Assembly: GCA_963619325.1 (NCBI GenBank)
Contig: CAVEVQ010000018.1
Coordinates: forward strand, 1 to 51,876
Reading direction: 5' to 3'
DNA from: UBA1181 sp963619325
GTDB taxonomy: Bacteria > Bacteroidota > Bacteroidia > Bacteroidales > Paludibacteraceae
Length of the DNA: 51,876 nt
Within the stretch, counting starts at the first letter, position 1. Every line of letters starts with the position of its first letter. The position numbers were made by a program, and so were the translations under genes. The notes below the pieces were generated by a model. That model was not told where the DNA came from and did no database searches. It saw nothing but the letters and a program-made list of their open reading frames with translations. This document shows, in pieces, positions 35,276 through 45,239 of the stretch.

Positions 35276-38200
35276 ATGAGAAACGGAGGTCGGAAGATAG
35301 GCGTGACAATATTAGCAACGATATTTACGTTGTACGCCTTGTCATATACGGTAGAGCAAGGGTGTCCTGATTTTATGGACATCGAGGGTTCGTTTGTTCA
35401 AGGTTTCACAGGAATGGTTGAAGATCCATTTCAGACGGAAGGTATCGTAGAGAATCGACAAACGATGAACGAGAAAGTTACCTTTGATGAAAACACAGGA
35501 GGACAACTGGCTACAATACCAGATGGAGAGTTGAAATCCATTCGTTTAGGAAACGACAACATAGGAGGAGAGTCGGAAGCCATCGTCTACCATTTTGTTG
35601 TTGACCCTGAAAACACGCTTTTGTTTGTCAATTTTGCGATTGTTTTAGAAGATCCAGGGCATGAGAAGTCTGATCAACCACGTTTTGTAGTGCGAGTGAC
35701 AGATAAAGCAGGAAACTTAGTGTCCGACTGTGCCGAGTATGATGTTTCGGCGGCTGAAGGAATTCCCGGATTTCAAGACTATACAGACGGATATACAGCG
35801 AGACGTTGGCGAGATTGGACAAAGGAGGGGTTGGATCTGACACCCTATGCCAATCAAGAGATACAGGTGCAATTTATCACTTACGACTGCGCTTTGATGG
35901 GTCATTTCGGCTATGCCTATTTCACAGCGCATTGTGCCCCAAATCAGTTGAATATGGACAATTGCAGTGGGTCAGACATTACTCTGTCGGCTCCTGAGGG
36001 CTTCTCATCGTACATGTGGAGCAATGGCGACACCACACGAACAACGACGGTCTCCATAGATGGAGGCGATAAGACGATCTGCTGCGAAGTAACTTCAGTG
36101 ACTGGTTGCACGTTTACCCAAAGCGCATTTATCACGAGCAAGGCGCAAAGTTCGGAGACACACATCGTTGACACCGTTTGTCAAGGAGAGACCTATAAGA
36201 AGTATAATTTTGATCTTCCTGAGCAGAATAATGTAGGTTGGAATACCTATTACAACGACATATTCGATCCTTCCACTTGTTCCAAGCAAGGAAAGGTTGA
36301 ATTACAATTGTATGTTATACAACAGATATTTGACATAGAAGCGTCGATTTGCATAGGGGATGACTATAATGAGAATGGCTTTTTAATCCCGCAGCCTCCT
36401 ATTGGCGTTTTGTATGATACATTGAGATATACTAGAACGCAGCCAATAGGGAGTCATTATTGTGCGGATAGCTTAGTATGTTTGCGGCTGACTGTTAACG
36501 ATTTACTTCATTTTGAGGGGACATTGGTGGGCGATCAGACACCATGTACGAATGTTGCGACGACCTATTACATAGAAAGTAACAATGCAGCCACGACATT
36601 TAAATGGACATTGCCGGATAATGTGAAAGTCCAGAAGGGAGAGAATTCGCCACAAATTGTGTTGTCATTTACCGATACAACATCTGGAAAATTGATTTTA
36701 ACAGGAATCAATGGTTGTGGGTCGACCTCGCTTCCGTTGAATGTGAGACCACGTCCATCTTATCATAAATTTTTCAAAGATACAGCGTGCGTCAATTCTG
36801 TTTACGAGAAGCATAATTTTAATTTAGGCAAACTTCAAACGACGGGCTATTACACATATACGCAGGAATTGAAGACAGCGTCTGGATGTGATAGCGTGGT
36901 TGTTTTGGCATTGACGGTGGTCGAGGAGCCAACAGTGTCGATAATTTCAAGTGACACTACATCGTTCTTCTGTAGTAGACCTCAGTTGTCTTTGGTAGCG
37001 GAGGCGAATGGAAGTAGTATTATTTTGCACGATTGTGATTCAGTGCCAGTTGTTCCGGGTGATGTTTATTGTAGTGATGGTCGGTTTATGACGTTGAAAG
37101 CTTTTCAGAAAGATGGAAAGAAGACGGCAGTGGGAGTTGTTTTCTACGTTGATACTGATTATGAATATGCTTTAGTAGCCGATTTGGCAGATAACCCGAA
37201 TCATAAACTTACATGGGGAAGAATGGGGTATGACATACCGGCGTTGCCCAATCATAACAAGATACGTTTGGTATTGTCAGATCAGGATGGCTATGGCAAT
37301 ACCGCGATAATGCGTGCGGCAGGCAATTCTGTCGACTATCCGATAGCGTGGGCGGTTGATTATGAAAATGGTTGGTATGTGCCTGCGGTGGGAGAGTTGT
37401 GGTTGCTGTTTTCGCGACTTAACATTGTGAATCCTGTATTTACGGCCTTAGGAGGAACAACTTTTCCCCCTGATGATAGTCATTATTCTTATTTTTCATC
37501 CACTGAGTTGTCAGACAGATATTTTTGCGCGTTGACAGATATAGGCGAGATAATGGGAAATACAAAAAGTTCTTACTATCGGAATTTTCTGAGGGCGGTG
37601 AAATCTGTTCCTTTGCGTTCCAATATAAGTCGCCCTAATGTGAAAGTAGGTGATTTAGTCAAGAACGAATATGGGGAAGATGGAATAGCAGTAGAAATTT
37701 TGAGGAATGGACGCACAGGCTGGATGGTGGCTTTGAATGATTGTGAAGGCAATTATTTGTGGTATGATAAAGCCGAGAAGATAGAGGGGCAGCAAACGTA
37801 CGGAAATGGAACCTCCTCGAAAATTTCTGAAATCTTGGATAGTGAGAGAGATTTGAATGGAGAAGAGAATACTGAGATGATGCGAAAGCAGATCCCCGAA
37901 TCAACTGGTAACGCGGTATGGTCGTTTGATGCAGCGAAGGGATGGTTTATGCCTTCAAATGGACAAATGAGTATTTTGTATGCCTTGACGCCGATTATAG
38001 ACTCTGCACTTGTGAAAAATGGGGGGACAGAGTTGGGTTATGGTAATTATTGGAGTAGCACGGAGGCATCGGCGGAGTTGGCGTGGGCGTTCGATATGGT
38101 TTATGGTGAAACGGCGGCGGTGGAGAAAAACGGTTATGCGTTGAAAGTGCGACCTTTTTCTAAGTTTACGGTTTGTAAGCCGCATGTAGAGGGATTAGAC

Positions 38201-39412
38201 TCTTCTATGCGATATATATGGAGTACAAGTGACACGACAGCTTTGATTGAGGTGGCACCTGTGCAAACGACGAGATACACGGTAACCGTTACCACAAATG
38301 GAGGAAATTGTAGTGCGACAGCCTCATACGATGTGATGGTGTCCCAAAATGACGATATTGAGATATATGACACTATATGTGCAGGAGATACCTACAAAAA
38401 CGAGTTGTTTGATGTCTCCGAGGGTGGAACCTATACGAAATATATTGAAAATGGGGCTTGTAGCCAGAAAGTCGTTCTTCATTTAACAAAGGCAGAAGAG
38501 CAAGCGGTTACGGAGATAGAAGACCATAGCTGTGCAGGTGGAACTTATCAGAAGAATGGATTCAATATCTGGACGAATGTTCCGGGGATTTATTACGATT
38601 CGTTGACATTCGTAAATCGATATGGATGTGATAGTTTGGTACGGTTGAAATTGATTGTAGATCCTATGGGACGAGACACAATCAAAGCGAGGGTATGCCA
38701 AGATGAGCCTTATTTTGAGCATGGTTTTGAGGTGGTTGCCTATCAGACGGTGGGCATGCACTACTATGAGCAGAAAGTGGAGAGCGAAGCAGGGTGCAGG
38801 TACATACAGACGTTGGCGTTGCAGGTCGATTCTATCTATCATCGTTCAAGTGTTGATTCTATTTGTAGAAATGAAACATACAAGAAGGGTGGATTTGAGA
38901 TAAAAACGACAGAAGAGGGGATGCAGACCTATTACCTGACTTTGCAAACACAGAGTGGTTGTGATAGTATCATCGCATTGTCTCTCAATGTGTTACATTC
39001 TCCAGAAACTCATTTTATAGATACAATTTTTTCTCATACTCCTTATCACAGTGTGGATTTTGACTTGCCAGGACAAGAACGAGGCGAGTACACGTTCAAT
39101 AAACACTATCCGTCGGCGTTTAATAGTTGCGACAGCGTTGTGGTGCTTCATCTTGTAGTGTTGGATGATGACGAGGTGATAGTGGTGCCGGATGCATTCA
39201 CACCGAAAAATAAAAATGGCAAGAACGATGTATTTATGCCAGGGTACGAACTCTACATTTACGATCGGTACGGTTTATTGGTGGCACATTCAGAAGACGG
39301 TTGGGATGGCACATATCGAGGGAAAGAGGCAGATGCAGGTGTCTACATCTACACCTTGCATTTCAAGAGTGGAAAGGTGAAGAGGGGAACAGTGGAAATA
39401 TTTAAGGAATAA
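35276..39412 (+). CDS. Very large secreted multidomain protein with gliding-motility C-terminal domain
   Basis: 1378 residues, probably exported by Sec and then the type IX secretion system. A signal peptide lies at about 1-25. Residues 35-225 form an unassigned domain and 225-290 a PKD/Ig-like segment. Cysteine-bounded repeats of about 50-60 residues (pattern D-x-x-C-x-x-x-x-Y-x-x-x-x-F ... GCDS-[IV]-V-x-L) occur near 299, 502, 1032, 1082, 1137, 1194 and 1249; the last lacks its first cysteine. Between them (about 590-780 and 785-965) are two copies of a module with WAVDYENGWYVPAVGELWLL / WSFDAAKGWFMPSNGQMSIL and YWSSTEAS, resembling the Fib_succ/DUF1566 lectin-like fold. Residues 1303-1378 (FTPKNKNGKNDVF, LYIYDRYG, DGWDGTYRGKEADAGVYIYTL) are the CHU_C sorting-type domain. 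An adhesin-like role is inferred. Confidence 0.85.
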   Translation: MRNGGRKIGVTILATIFTLYALSYTVEQGCPDFMDIEGSFVQGFTGMVEDPFQTEGIVENRQTMNEKVTFDENTGGQLATIPDGELKSIRLGNDNIGGESEAIVYHFVVDPENTLLFVNFAIVLEDPGHEKSDQPRFVVRVTDKAGNLVSDCAEYDVSAAEGIPGFQDYTDGYTARRWRDWTKEGLDLTPYANQEIQVQFITYDCALMGHFGYAYFTAHCAPNQLNMDNCSGSDITLSAPEGFSSYMWSNGDTTRTTTVSIDGGDKTICCEVTSVTGCTFTQSAFITSKAQSSETHIVDTVCQGETYKKYNFDLPEQNNVGWNTYYNDIFDPSTCSKQGKVELQLYVIQQIFDIEASICIGDDYNENGFLIPQPPIGVLYDTLRYTRTQPIGSHYCADSLVCLRLTVNDLLHFEGTLVGDQTPCTNVATTYYIESNNAATTFKWTLPDNVKVQKGENSPQIVLSFTDTTSGKLILTGINGCGSTSLPLNVRPRPSYHKFFKDTACVNSVYEKHNFNLGKLQTTGYYTYTQELKTASGCDSVVVLALTVVEEPTVSIISSDTTSFFCSRPQLSLVAEANGSSIILHDCDSVPVVPGDVYCSDGRFMTLKAFQKDGKKTAVGVVFYVDTDYEYALVADLADNPNHKLTWGRMGYDIPALPNHNKIRLVLSDQDGYGNTAIMRAAGNSVDYPIAWAVDYENGWYVPAVGELWLLFSRLNIVNPVFTALGGTTFPPDDSHYSYFSSTELSDRYFCALTDIGEIMGNTKSSYYRNFLRAVKSVPLRSNISRPNVKVGDLVKNEYGEDGIAVEILRNGRTGWMVALNDCEGNYLWYDKAEKIEGQQTYGNGTSSKISEILDSERDLNGEENTEMMRKQIPESTGNAVWSFDAAKGWFMPSNGQMSILYALTPIIDSALVKNGGTELGYGNYWSSTEASAELAWAFDMVYGETAAVEKNGYALKVRPFSKFTVCKPHVEGLDSSMRYIWSTSDTTALIEVAPVQTTRYTVTVTTNGGNCSATASYDVMVSQNDDIEIYDTICAGDTYKNELFDVSEGGTYTKYIENGACSQKVVLHLTKAEEQAVTEIEDHSCAGGTYQKNGFNIWTNVPGIYYDSLTFVNRYGCDSLVRLKLIVDPMGRDTIKARVCQDEPYFEHGFEVVAYQTVGMHYYEQKVESEAGCRYIQTLALQVDSIYHRSSVDSICRNETYKKGGFEIKTTEEGMQTYYLTLQTQSGCDSIIALSLNVLHSPETHFIDTIFSHTPYHSVDFDLPGQERGEYTFNKHYPSAFNSCDSVVVLHLVVLDDDEVIVVPDAFTPKNKNGKNDVFMPGYELYIYDRYGLLVAHSEDGWDGTYRGKEADAGVYIYTLHFKSGKVKRGTVEIFKE

Positions 39413-39435
39413 TTTAAGGAATAAAAGATATAGCG

Positions 39436-41733
39436 ATGCGTTTCTCTGTTTTTCTCCGACAACACAGAATCATATCCGTCTTGGGAGGTGTTTTCTTGTC
39501 AGTTGCACTTTTTATGTTTTTATTCCATTGGATTGTGATGCCAAGCTGTCTGTTCAACCAACCGACGTCGACGGTGATGTATGACAATCGAGGCGAGTTA
39601 CTTTGTGCCAGGATTGCAGCGGACGAGCAGTGGCGTTTCCCTTCGTCAGACACTGTGGATAAACGTTTTGCCACTTGTCTGCTGAACTATGAAGATCGTC
39701 GTTTCCGATATCATTTTGGAGTGGATTTGATTGCTGTCGGACGAGCGTTGAAACGAAACCTGCAAGGAGGTAGGAGAGAGGGAGGCAGCACGCTGACAAT
39801 GCAGCTGGCTCGAATGGCTCGAGGCAATCAACCGAGAAATTTCAAGAATAAGATAATAGAAGCATTTTGGGCGTTTGATATTGAATTGACACATTCAAAA
39901 GATGAAATTCTGAAAATGTATGTTGCCAACGCTCCGTTTGGTGGAAATATCGTGGGTTTAGAGGCTGCTTCGTGGCGGTATTTCAACCGTGGGGTAGATA
40001 AATTGTCGTGGGCTGAATTGTGTACTTTGGCTGTTTTGCCTAATTCGCCGGCTTTGATTCACTTGTCGAGAAACCGTGGGCGACTTAAGAAGAAACGAGA
40101 CACACTTTTGAAAATCCTATATCAGCGAGGCGTTTTGTCGCAAGAAGAATACGCTCTCTCTTGTGCAGAGGATTTGCCAGACACACCTTACCTTTTACCG
40201 AATAACGCACCCCATTATATGGATTTCCTGTCGAAAAAGCAAAAAGGAAATATCATCCACACATCCATTGATACGAGATTGCAGCGAATGGTGCAATATA
40301 TGTCGAACAGCTATGCTATTCGGCATCATATCTCTAATCAAATTGATAATATAGCGATATTGGTGCTTGATATTAATACGGGAGAACCGATTGTTTATGT
40401 TGGAAATACAACAAATCAAGAGTTGGAGGCTTCACAAGTAGATGTTATACAGGCAGAAAGAAGTCCGGGCAGTACGCTAAAACCATTCTTGTACGCGGCG
40501 ATGATGAGTTGTGGGGAAATCACGCCAAGACGACTGATTTCGGACACACCCTTGTCGTTGAATGGTTTTACGCCAATTAATTTCAGTCATACCTATAGTG
40601 GAGCGGTTCATGCAGACGATGCGATTATTCAGTCGCTCAACGTTCCACTTGTCAGAATGTTGTCGGAACATACTACAGGTCGATTTATGGAAGACCTGAA
40701 ATGGTTGGGAATGACAACATTACATTATAACGAGGATCATTACGGAGCCTCATTGATTTTAGGGGGTGCAGAAGTGAAACTATGGGATCTCTGCCGTATG
40801 TATCGCAAATTGGCGCATCGCTTGAAGGTGGGTAAGGAGAGAGGTGAAGAGGCGGGGAAAGAGCGGATTTCAAGGGTGGCGACGTGGTTTGCCTTTCAAG
40901 CCATGTCGAAGTTGAATCGACCCGAAGAGGAGGCTGAATGGATGCAGTTTCGTTCGATGAAGAATATAGCATGGAAGACGGGGACGAGTTGGGGAAACCG
41001 CGATGCATGGTCGGTGGGTGTCTCTTCGAAATATGTAGTTGGTGTGTGGGTTGGCAATGCGACAGGAGAGGGACGAGCAGGAATGACAGGCGTTGGATTT
41101 GCATCGCCGGTGATGTTTGATGTTTTTTCAATGTTGGATGATGCCGTGTGGTATACTGCGCCGTATGACGAAATGGAGCAGATGAAAGTGTGTCGTCGTA
41201 GTGGCTGTTTGGCTTCTGATATATGTGCGGAGACGGATATGGTTTATTTGCCTAAAGCATCGAAGAAGACGTTACAATGTTCCTATTGCCAATGGGTTCA
41301 TCTGTCAAAAGATGAGCGGTGGCAAGTCAATTCATCTTGCATTTCCCCTTCTGAGATGGTGACGAAATCGTGGTTTGTGTTGCCTGCCGCACAGGAGTAT
41401 TATTATAAGAGTTGTCATGCCGGTTATCGTCCGCTTCCTGCCTATCGAGATGATTGTTTGGGCACGACTGTTGACCAAGTTGATTTTATCTATCCAGAGC
41501 ATAATGCCACGATTATGATACCCCGAGGTTTTGAAGGGGAGAAACAGCAAGTGGTGTGCAAGGCTGTTTGTCGTCGTTCAAACTCAACGCTCTATTGGCA
41601 TTTAGACAATCAATATTTAGGGAAAACGAATGGAAATCATCAGTTGACCATCTCACCTGACGTTGGCTCGCATATTTTGTCTATTGTTGATGAAGTGGGA
41701 AATAGAAAGGCTATCCGAATTTTCGTCAGATAG
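39436..41733 (+). CDS. pbpC: Penicillin-binding protein 1C (bifunctional glycosyltransferase/transpeptidase)
   Basis: Peptidoglycan synthase anchored by one transmembrane helix (about residues 16-36), 765 residues. The glycosyltransferase-51 domain shows NYEDRRFRYHFGVD and GGSTLTMQLARMARG. The transpeptidase has the serine motif SPGSTLKPF near 343, QSLN near 396 and KTGTSWGN near 514. The C-terminal 90 residues match the extra domain typical of PBP1C, ending in a beta-rich segment. It begins 23 nt after the surface protein gene. The alpha-2-macroglobulin gene that often accompanies pbpC is absent. Confidence 0.93.
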   Translation: MRFSVFLRQHRIISVLGGVFLSVALFMFLFHWIVMPSCLFNQPTSTVMYDNRGELLCARIAADEQWRFPSSDTVDKRFATCLLNYEDRRFRYHFGVDLIAVGRALKRNLQGGRREGGSTLTMQLARMARGNQPRNFKNKIIEAFWAFDIELTHSKDEILKMYVANAPFGGNIVGLEAASWRYFNRGVDKLSWAELCTLAVLPNSPALIHLSRNRGRLKKKRDTLLKILYQRGVLSQEEYALSCAEDLPDTPYLLPNNAPHYMDFLSKKQKGNIIHTSIDTRLQRMVQYMSNSYAIRHHISNQIDNIAILVLDINTGEPIVYVGNTTNQELEASQVDVIQAERSPGSTLKPFLYAAMMSCGEITPRRLISDTPLSLNGFTPINFSHTYSGAVHADDAIIQSLNVPLVRMLSEHTTGRFMEDLKWLGMTTLHYNEDHYGASLILGGAEVKLWDLCRMYRKLAHRLKVGKERGEEAGKERISRVATWFAFQAMSKLNRPEEEAEWMQFRSMKNIAWKTGTSWGNRDAWSVGVSSKYVVGVWVGNATGEGRAGMTGVGFASPVMFDVFSMLDDAVWYTAPYDEMEQMKVCRRSGCLASDICAETDMVYLPKASKKTLQCSYCQWVHLSKDERWQVNSSCISPSEMVTKSWFVLPAAQEYYYKSCHAGYRPLPAYRDDCLGTTVDQVDFIYPEHNATIMIPRGFEGEKQQVVCKAVCRRSNSTLYWHLDNQYLGKTNGNHQLTISPDVGSHILSIVDEVGNRKAIRIFVR

Positions 41734-41761
41734 CCCTCTTGAAGTAGTTTGACTAACAGGT

Positions 41762-42172
41762 TTACTGTTTCTCCTCATTGGAGATTTCATTTTTTTCCTT
41801 TTTCTCCCCCATATTCTTTCCTGGACGGCACATCGTGGCGAACACAAGCACACAAACGACGGCGCAGATGATAGAAGAGTCTGTCTTGACAAGATGATAG
41901 GTCAACAAGCAGATGGCAAAAACAGCAAGAGGCGTGGCCATTCTGAGTAAATTCCATTTCGTGAAGATTTTAGAATCCGAAGATGTAACCCTATTGTCGC
42001 TGAGTTTTACGATAAGGGGCACAGAGACGATGGTCAAAAGTGTAGCCGCCGTTTGCAGGACGATGAATTGTGTCGCATCCCCTACTTCATTGAGGTTTAT
42101 GCCATACGAAACGAGCAAGATGGCTATTGCTATAGCCAAAAATAACCAATATAAAATTTTCAAACCTTTCAT
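41762..42172 (-). CDS. Four-helix integral membrane protein of unknown function
   Basis: 136 residues with four hydrophobic segments (about 5-24, 35-55, 75-93 and 99-113) and a charged C-terminal tail (KNMGEKKEKNEISNEEKQ). I recognise no family. It is convergent with pbpC (28 nt between the stops) and lies 74 nt downstream of recR on the same strand, reading recR then this gene. Nothing in it suggests a specific function. Confidence 0.7.
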   Translation of the reverse strand: MKGLKILYWLFLAIAIAILLVSYGINLNEVGDATQFIVLQTAATLLTIVSVPLIVKLSDNRVTSSDSKIFTKWNLLRMATPLAVFAICLLTYHLVKTDSSIICAVVCVLVFATMCRPGKNMGEKKEKNEISNEEKQ

Positions 42173-42246
42173 TTTTGAGTTGATTTATTTGTTATTGTTT
42201 CAAAATTTATGATTTATAAAAATATATGATTTCACGTTTTTTCTTG

Positions 42247-42879
42247 CTAATCATTATTAACAGAGTATGGAACACGATTGACAATAGATCGACCTAGCGT
42301 GATTTCATCGGCATATTCCAACTCGTCGCCAATAGAAACACCTCGTGCAATGGTGCTTAGTTGGACATCACATGCTCCCAATTTCTTGTAAAGGTAGAAG
42401 TTGGTGGTATCGCCCTCCATTGTCGGACTCAGAGCCAAGATTACCTCTTTGACCCCTTTATTGCCTTTTACACGTTCCACCAGAAGGTCGATGCTCAAAT
42501 CTGATGGACCGATTCCTTGCATAGGTGAAATGACACCGCCCAAAACATGGTATAGACCTTTGTATTGTTGAGTGTTCTCCACAGAAATGACGTCGTTGAT
42601 GTTCTCAACAACGCAGATCAGGGAAGTGTCGCGTTGAGGGTTGGCGCAAATTTGGCACACGTCTGTGTCTGAAATATTGTGGCACACGCTACAATAGCGT
42701 ATTTCGTTTCGCATTTTTATGAATGTGTTTCCAAAAAGCTCGACATCCTCTTTACTTTGTCGAAGCAGGTGCAACGCCAGTCGCAAAGCCGTTTTTCGTC
42801 CGATGCCGGGCAGTTTTGCGAACTCTTTGGTTGCATTGTCCAATAAAAGGGACGAATAAGGTGATGAATTCGTATTCAT
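42247..42879 (-). CDS. recR: Recombination mediator RecR
   Basis: Works with RecO and RecF to load RecA at gaps. 210 residues: a helix-hairpin-helix start (KLPGIGRKTALRLALHLL), the four-cysteine zinc motif CSVCHNISDTDVCQIC, and a Toprim domain (LICVVENINDVISVENTQQY ... HVLGGVISPM). Normal length. ATG start at 42879. Confidence 0.96.
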   Translation of the reverse strand: MNTNSSPYSSLLLDNATKEFAKLPGIGRKTALRLALHLLRQSKEDVELFGNTFIKMRNEIRYCSVCHNISDTDVCQICANPQRDTSLICVVENINDVISVENTQQYKGLYHVLGGVISPMQGIGPSDLSIDLLVERVKGNKGVKEVILALSPTMEGDTTNFYLYKKLGACDVQLSTIARGVSIGDELEYADEITLGRSIVNRVPYSVNND

Positions 42880-42952
42880 ACGTTAGACAATTCTAAAAAT
42901 TAGAATTTAAATTTTTACACTTTCATCGGATAAAAATAGCAAAATTTTAATC

Positions 42953-43420
42953 CTATAAAATGGATAGGCTCTTCAACTCATTGTAGGTTGGAATCTCTTT
43001 GAAGAAGTTGTACCTGCGGTTTGTATAGTCGATTTGACAGCAAACGTGAGTCAGTCCGTTGGAGACGATAAGCAAAGGCACGTTCAGCTTGAGATTATAG
43101 GTTGCTATTTGGTCGAAAACCTTTTGATTGATAGCGATTTTAGGAGCTTTATACTCTACGATAGCAATGGGGCGCAGCTCGCTATTGAAGATTACCGTGT
43201 CGCATCTTTTCTTCATGGAGTTGATTTCTACGGCAATCTCGTTGGCGATAAGAGAGATGGGGAACTGTTTTTCGTTGGTCAGAAACTCCACCATATTTTG
43301 TCGCACCCATTCTTCAGGAGTCAGGGCGACGAATTTTTTTCGGCATTTATCGAAGATGGCGTGTTTGCCTGCTTCGTTTTTCACCCGAAAATCATATTTC
43401 GGAAAATTAAGTTCTGTCAT
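42953..43420 (-). CDS. Stand-alone HsdR N-terminal-like PD-(D/E)xK fold protein
   Basis: 155 residues matching the N-terminal nuclease domain of type I restriction HsdR subunits, but with no helicase part and no HsdM or HsdS nearby. The catalytic pattern is visible as E61 (ANEIAVEI), D74 (KRCDTVIFN) and E89-x-K91 (AIVEYKAPKI). Similar stand-alone proteins are seen in Bacteroidetes genomes; their role is not known to me. It lies 73 nt upstream of recR on the same strand and is divergent from holA across 54 nt. ATG start at 43420. Confidence 0.8.
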   Translation of the reverse strand: MTELNFPKYDFRVKNEAGKHAIFDKCRKKFVALTPEEWVRQNMVEFLTNEKQFPISLIANEIAVEINSMKKRCDTVIFNSELRPIAIVEYKAPKIAINQKVFDQIATYNLKLNVPLLIVSNGLTHVCCQIDYTNRRYNFFKEIPTYNELKSLSIL

Positions 43421-43474
43421 TTTTCCTATCTTTGCGAGTTACAATTGCAAAAATAGCAAAAAATAGCGAAGCGA

Positions 43475-44515
43475 ATGGCGAAACAGCAGCAGACAATCAG
43501 TTATAGACAGATTCTGGCGGACTTGAAAGAAAAGAAATACAGACCCGTTTATTTTCTATCTGGCGAAGAACCATATTTCATAGATCTTGTTGCTAATTAC
43601 ATAGCAGACAATGTGTTGACGAAGAGCGAACAAGATTTCAACCAGACTATATGCTATGGGAAAGAGACGAATATGCGAACTATCATAGAGAGTGCCAGAG
43701 CCTATCCGATGATGGCAGAACATCAAGTGATAATCGTGAAGGAAGCGCAGGAAATCAGCAAAGGGGAGGGCGAAAGTGGGTCTGATCCCTTTGATGCATT
43801 AATCACCTATTTAAAGCAGCCGATGCCGACGACGATTCTTGTCTTTTGCTATAAGAAGAGAGCCGATATGCGCAAGAAGTATGTGAAGGCAGTCAACGAA
43901 GGGGGAGTTTTTTACAATTCTGAAAAAGTTTGGGACAATCAATTGCCAAAGTTTATTCAAGATTATATAACGGAAAAGAAAATATTGATGGAAGCACCTG
44001 CGGTGCAGCTGTTGGCGGATTACATTGGTAACGACCTTCATCGTTTGGTAAATGAGTTGGAAAAGCTGGTGACTACAAAACCTCCAACTGTAAAAATGAT
44101 CACGTTGGACTTTGTTGAAAAGAATGTCGGAATCAGCAAAGAGTTTAACAATTTTGAATTGCGTTCCGCATTGATAAACCATGATATTAACAAAGCTAAT
44201 TTCATTGCCATTCATCTTGCACAGATGAAAACGTTTGCGTTAACTCTAACAATATCAACATTATATAGTTATTTTTCTAATTTAATGGTTTATCATTATT
44301 TAGAGAATAAAAGTCAGGCTAATGTTGCAGCGGAACTCTCAATAAATCCTTTTTTCGTTTCGGAGTATGCCATGGGTGCAAAGAAGTATAATGCGGTAAA
44401 AACGATGCAGATAATATCCGTCCTAAGGGAGTATGATGCAAAGTCGAAAGGAGTGGATAACAACAGTCCACAGAACGAGTTGCTGATGGAAATGGTTTAC
44501 AAAATCCTCCATTAG
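43475..44515 (+). CDS. holA: DNA polymerase III subunit delta
   Basis: Clamp-loader subunit that opens the beta clamp. 346 residues with the family start RPVYFLSGEEPYFIDLVANYI, QTICYGKET and the central AYPMMAEHQVIIVKEAQEI, followed by a C-terminal collar domain. No functional Walker A is expected in this subunit. A TATCTTTG -7 element lies at 43427-43434. ATG start at 43475. Confidence 0.93.
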   Translation: MAKQQQTISYRQILADLKEKKYRPVYFLSGEEPYFIDLVANYIADNVLTKSEQDFNQTICYGKETNMRTIIESARAYPMMAEHQVIIVKEAQEISKGEGESGSDPFDALITYLKQPMPTTILVFCYKKRADMRKKYVKAVNEGGVFYNSEKVWDNQLPKFIQDYITEKKILMEAPAVQLLADYIGNDLHRLVNELEKLVTTKPPTVKMITLDFVEKNVGISKEFNNFELRSALINHDINKANFIAIHLAQMKTFALTLTISTLYSYFSNLMVYHYLENKSQANVAAELSINPFFVSEYAMGAKKYNAVKTMQIISVLREYDAKSKGVDNNSPQNELLMEMVYKILH

Positions 44516-44591
44516 TCCCGATGGAACGCTTAAATTTTCCTATTTTTGTAAAATAGTAGTTGTAGTATTGTAAATAGAAACAGAAGGAGAT

Positions 44592-45206
44592 ATGGAGATA
44601 AAGTCAGCAGAATTTGAGATTAGCAATAGTGTGTGGGTAGCCTGTCCGAAACATAGTTTCCCCGAGTATGCCTTCATAGGACGCTCGAATGTTGGCAAAT
44701 CCTCATTGATAAACAAGTTGGCAAAGCGGAAAGACTTGGCAAAGACGTCGTCGAAGCCGGGTAAGACTTTGCTCATCAACCATTTTCTTATGAATAAGAA
44801 TTGGTATCTTGTTGACCTTCCAGGCTATGGATATGCAAAGGTTGGCAAGGTTCAGATGGAGAAGTTAGAGAAGATGATCAAAGGATACGTCCTGCAAAGA
44901 GACGAGTTGGACAATCTTTTTGTGTTGATTGACAGTAGATTAGAACCGCAAAAGATTGATTTGGAGTTTTTTGAGTTTTTGGGCGTCAATGGAGTACCGT
45001 TTTCTATCGTCTTCACGAAAGCCGATAAGTTGAAACCCAATAAACTCAGTGAGAACATAGAGGCTTACAAGCAAACCCTTTTAGAGACGTGGGAAGAGTT
45101 GCCTCCGATTTTCGTAACATCAGCAGAGACGGGGTTAGGTTGCGATGAATTGTTATCGTATATTGATTCTATAAATAAGTCGCTCGCCGATAAACTGTCG
45201 CTTTAG
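44592..45206 (+). CDS. engB: Ribosome biogenesis GTPase YihA/EngB
   Basis: GTPase needed for large ribosomal subunit assembly. 204 residues with G1 GRSNVGKSSLI, G3 DLPGYGYAKVG, G4 TKADKL and G5 TSAETGLG. A strong GAAGGAGAT precedes the ATG at 44592, and a TATTTTTG -7 element lies at 44541-44548. It is the first of four genes on one strand with short gaps. Confidence 0.95.
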   Translation: MEIKSAEFEISNSVWVACPKHSFPEYAFIGRSNVGKSSLINKLAKRKDLAKTSSKPGKTLLINHFLMNKNWYLVDLPGYGYAKVGKVQMEKLEKMIKGYVLQRDELDNLFVLIDSRLEPQKIDLEFFEFLGVNGVPFSIVFTKADKLKPNKLSENIEAYKQTLLETWEELPPIFVTSAETGLGCDELLSYIDSINKSLADKLSL

Positions 45207-45239
45207 AATTATTATGTTAAATAATTAAAATATAATACA

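Noticed and set aside
42953..43420. Remnant of a type I restriction system
   Set aside because: No HsdM, HsdS or helicase fragments flank it and the frame is intact, so a degraded restriction locus is not the best reading.
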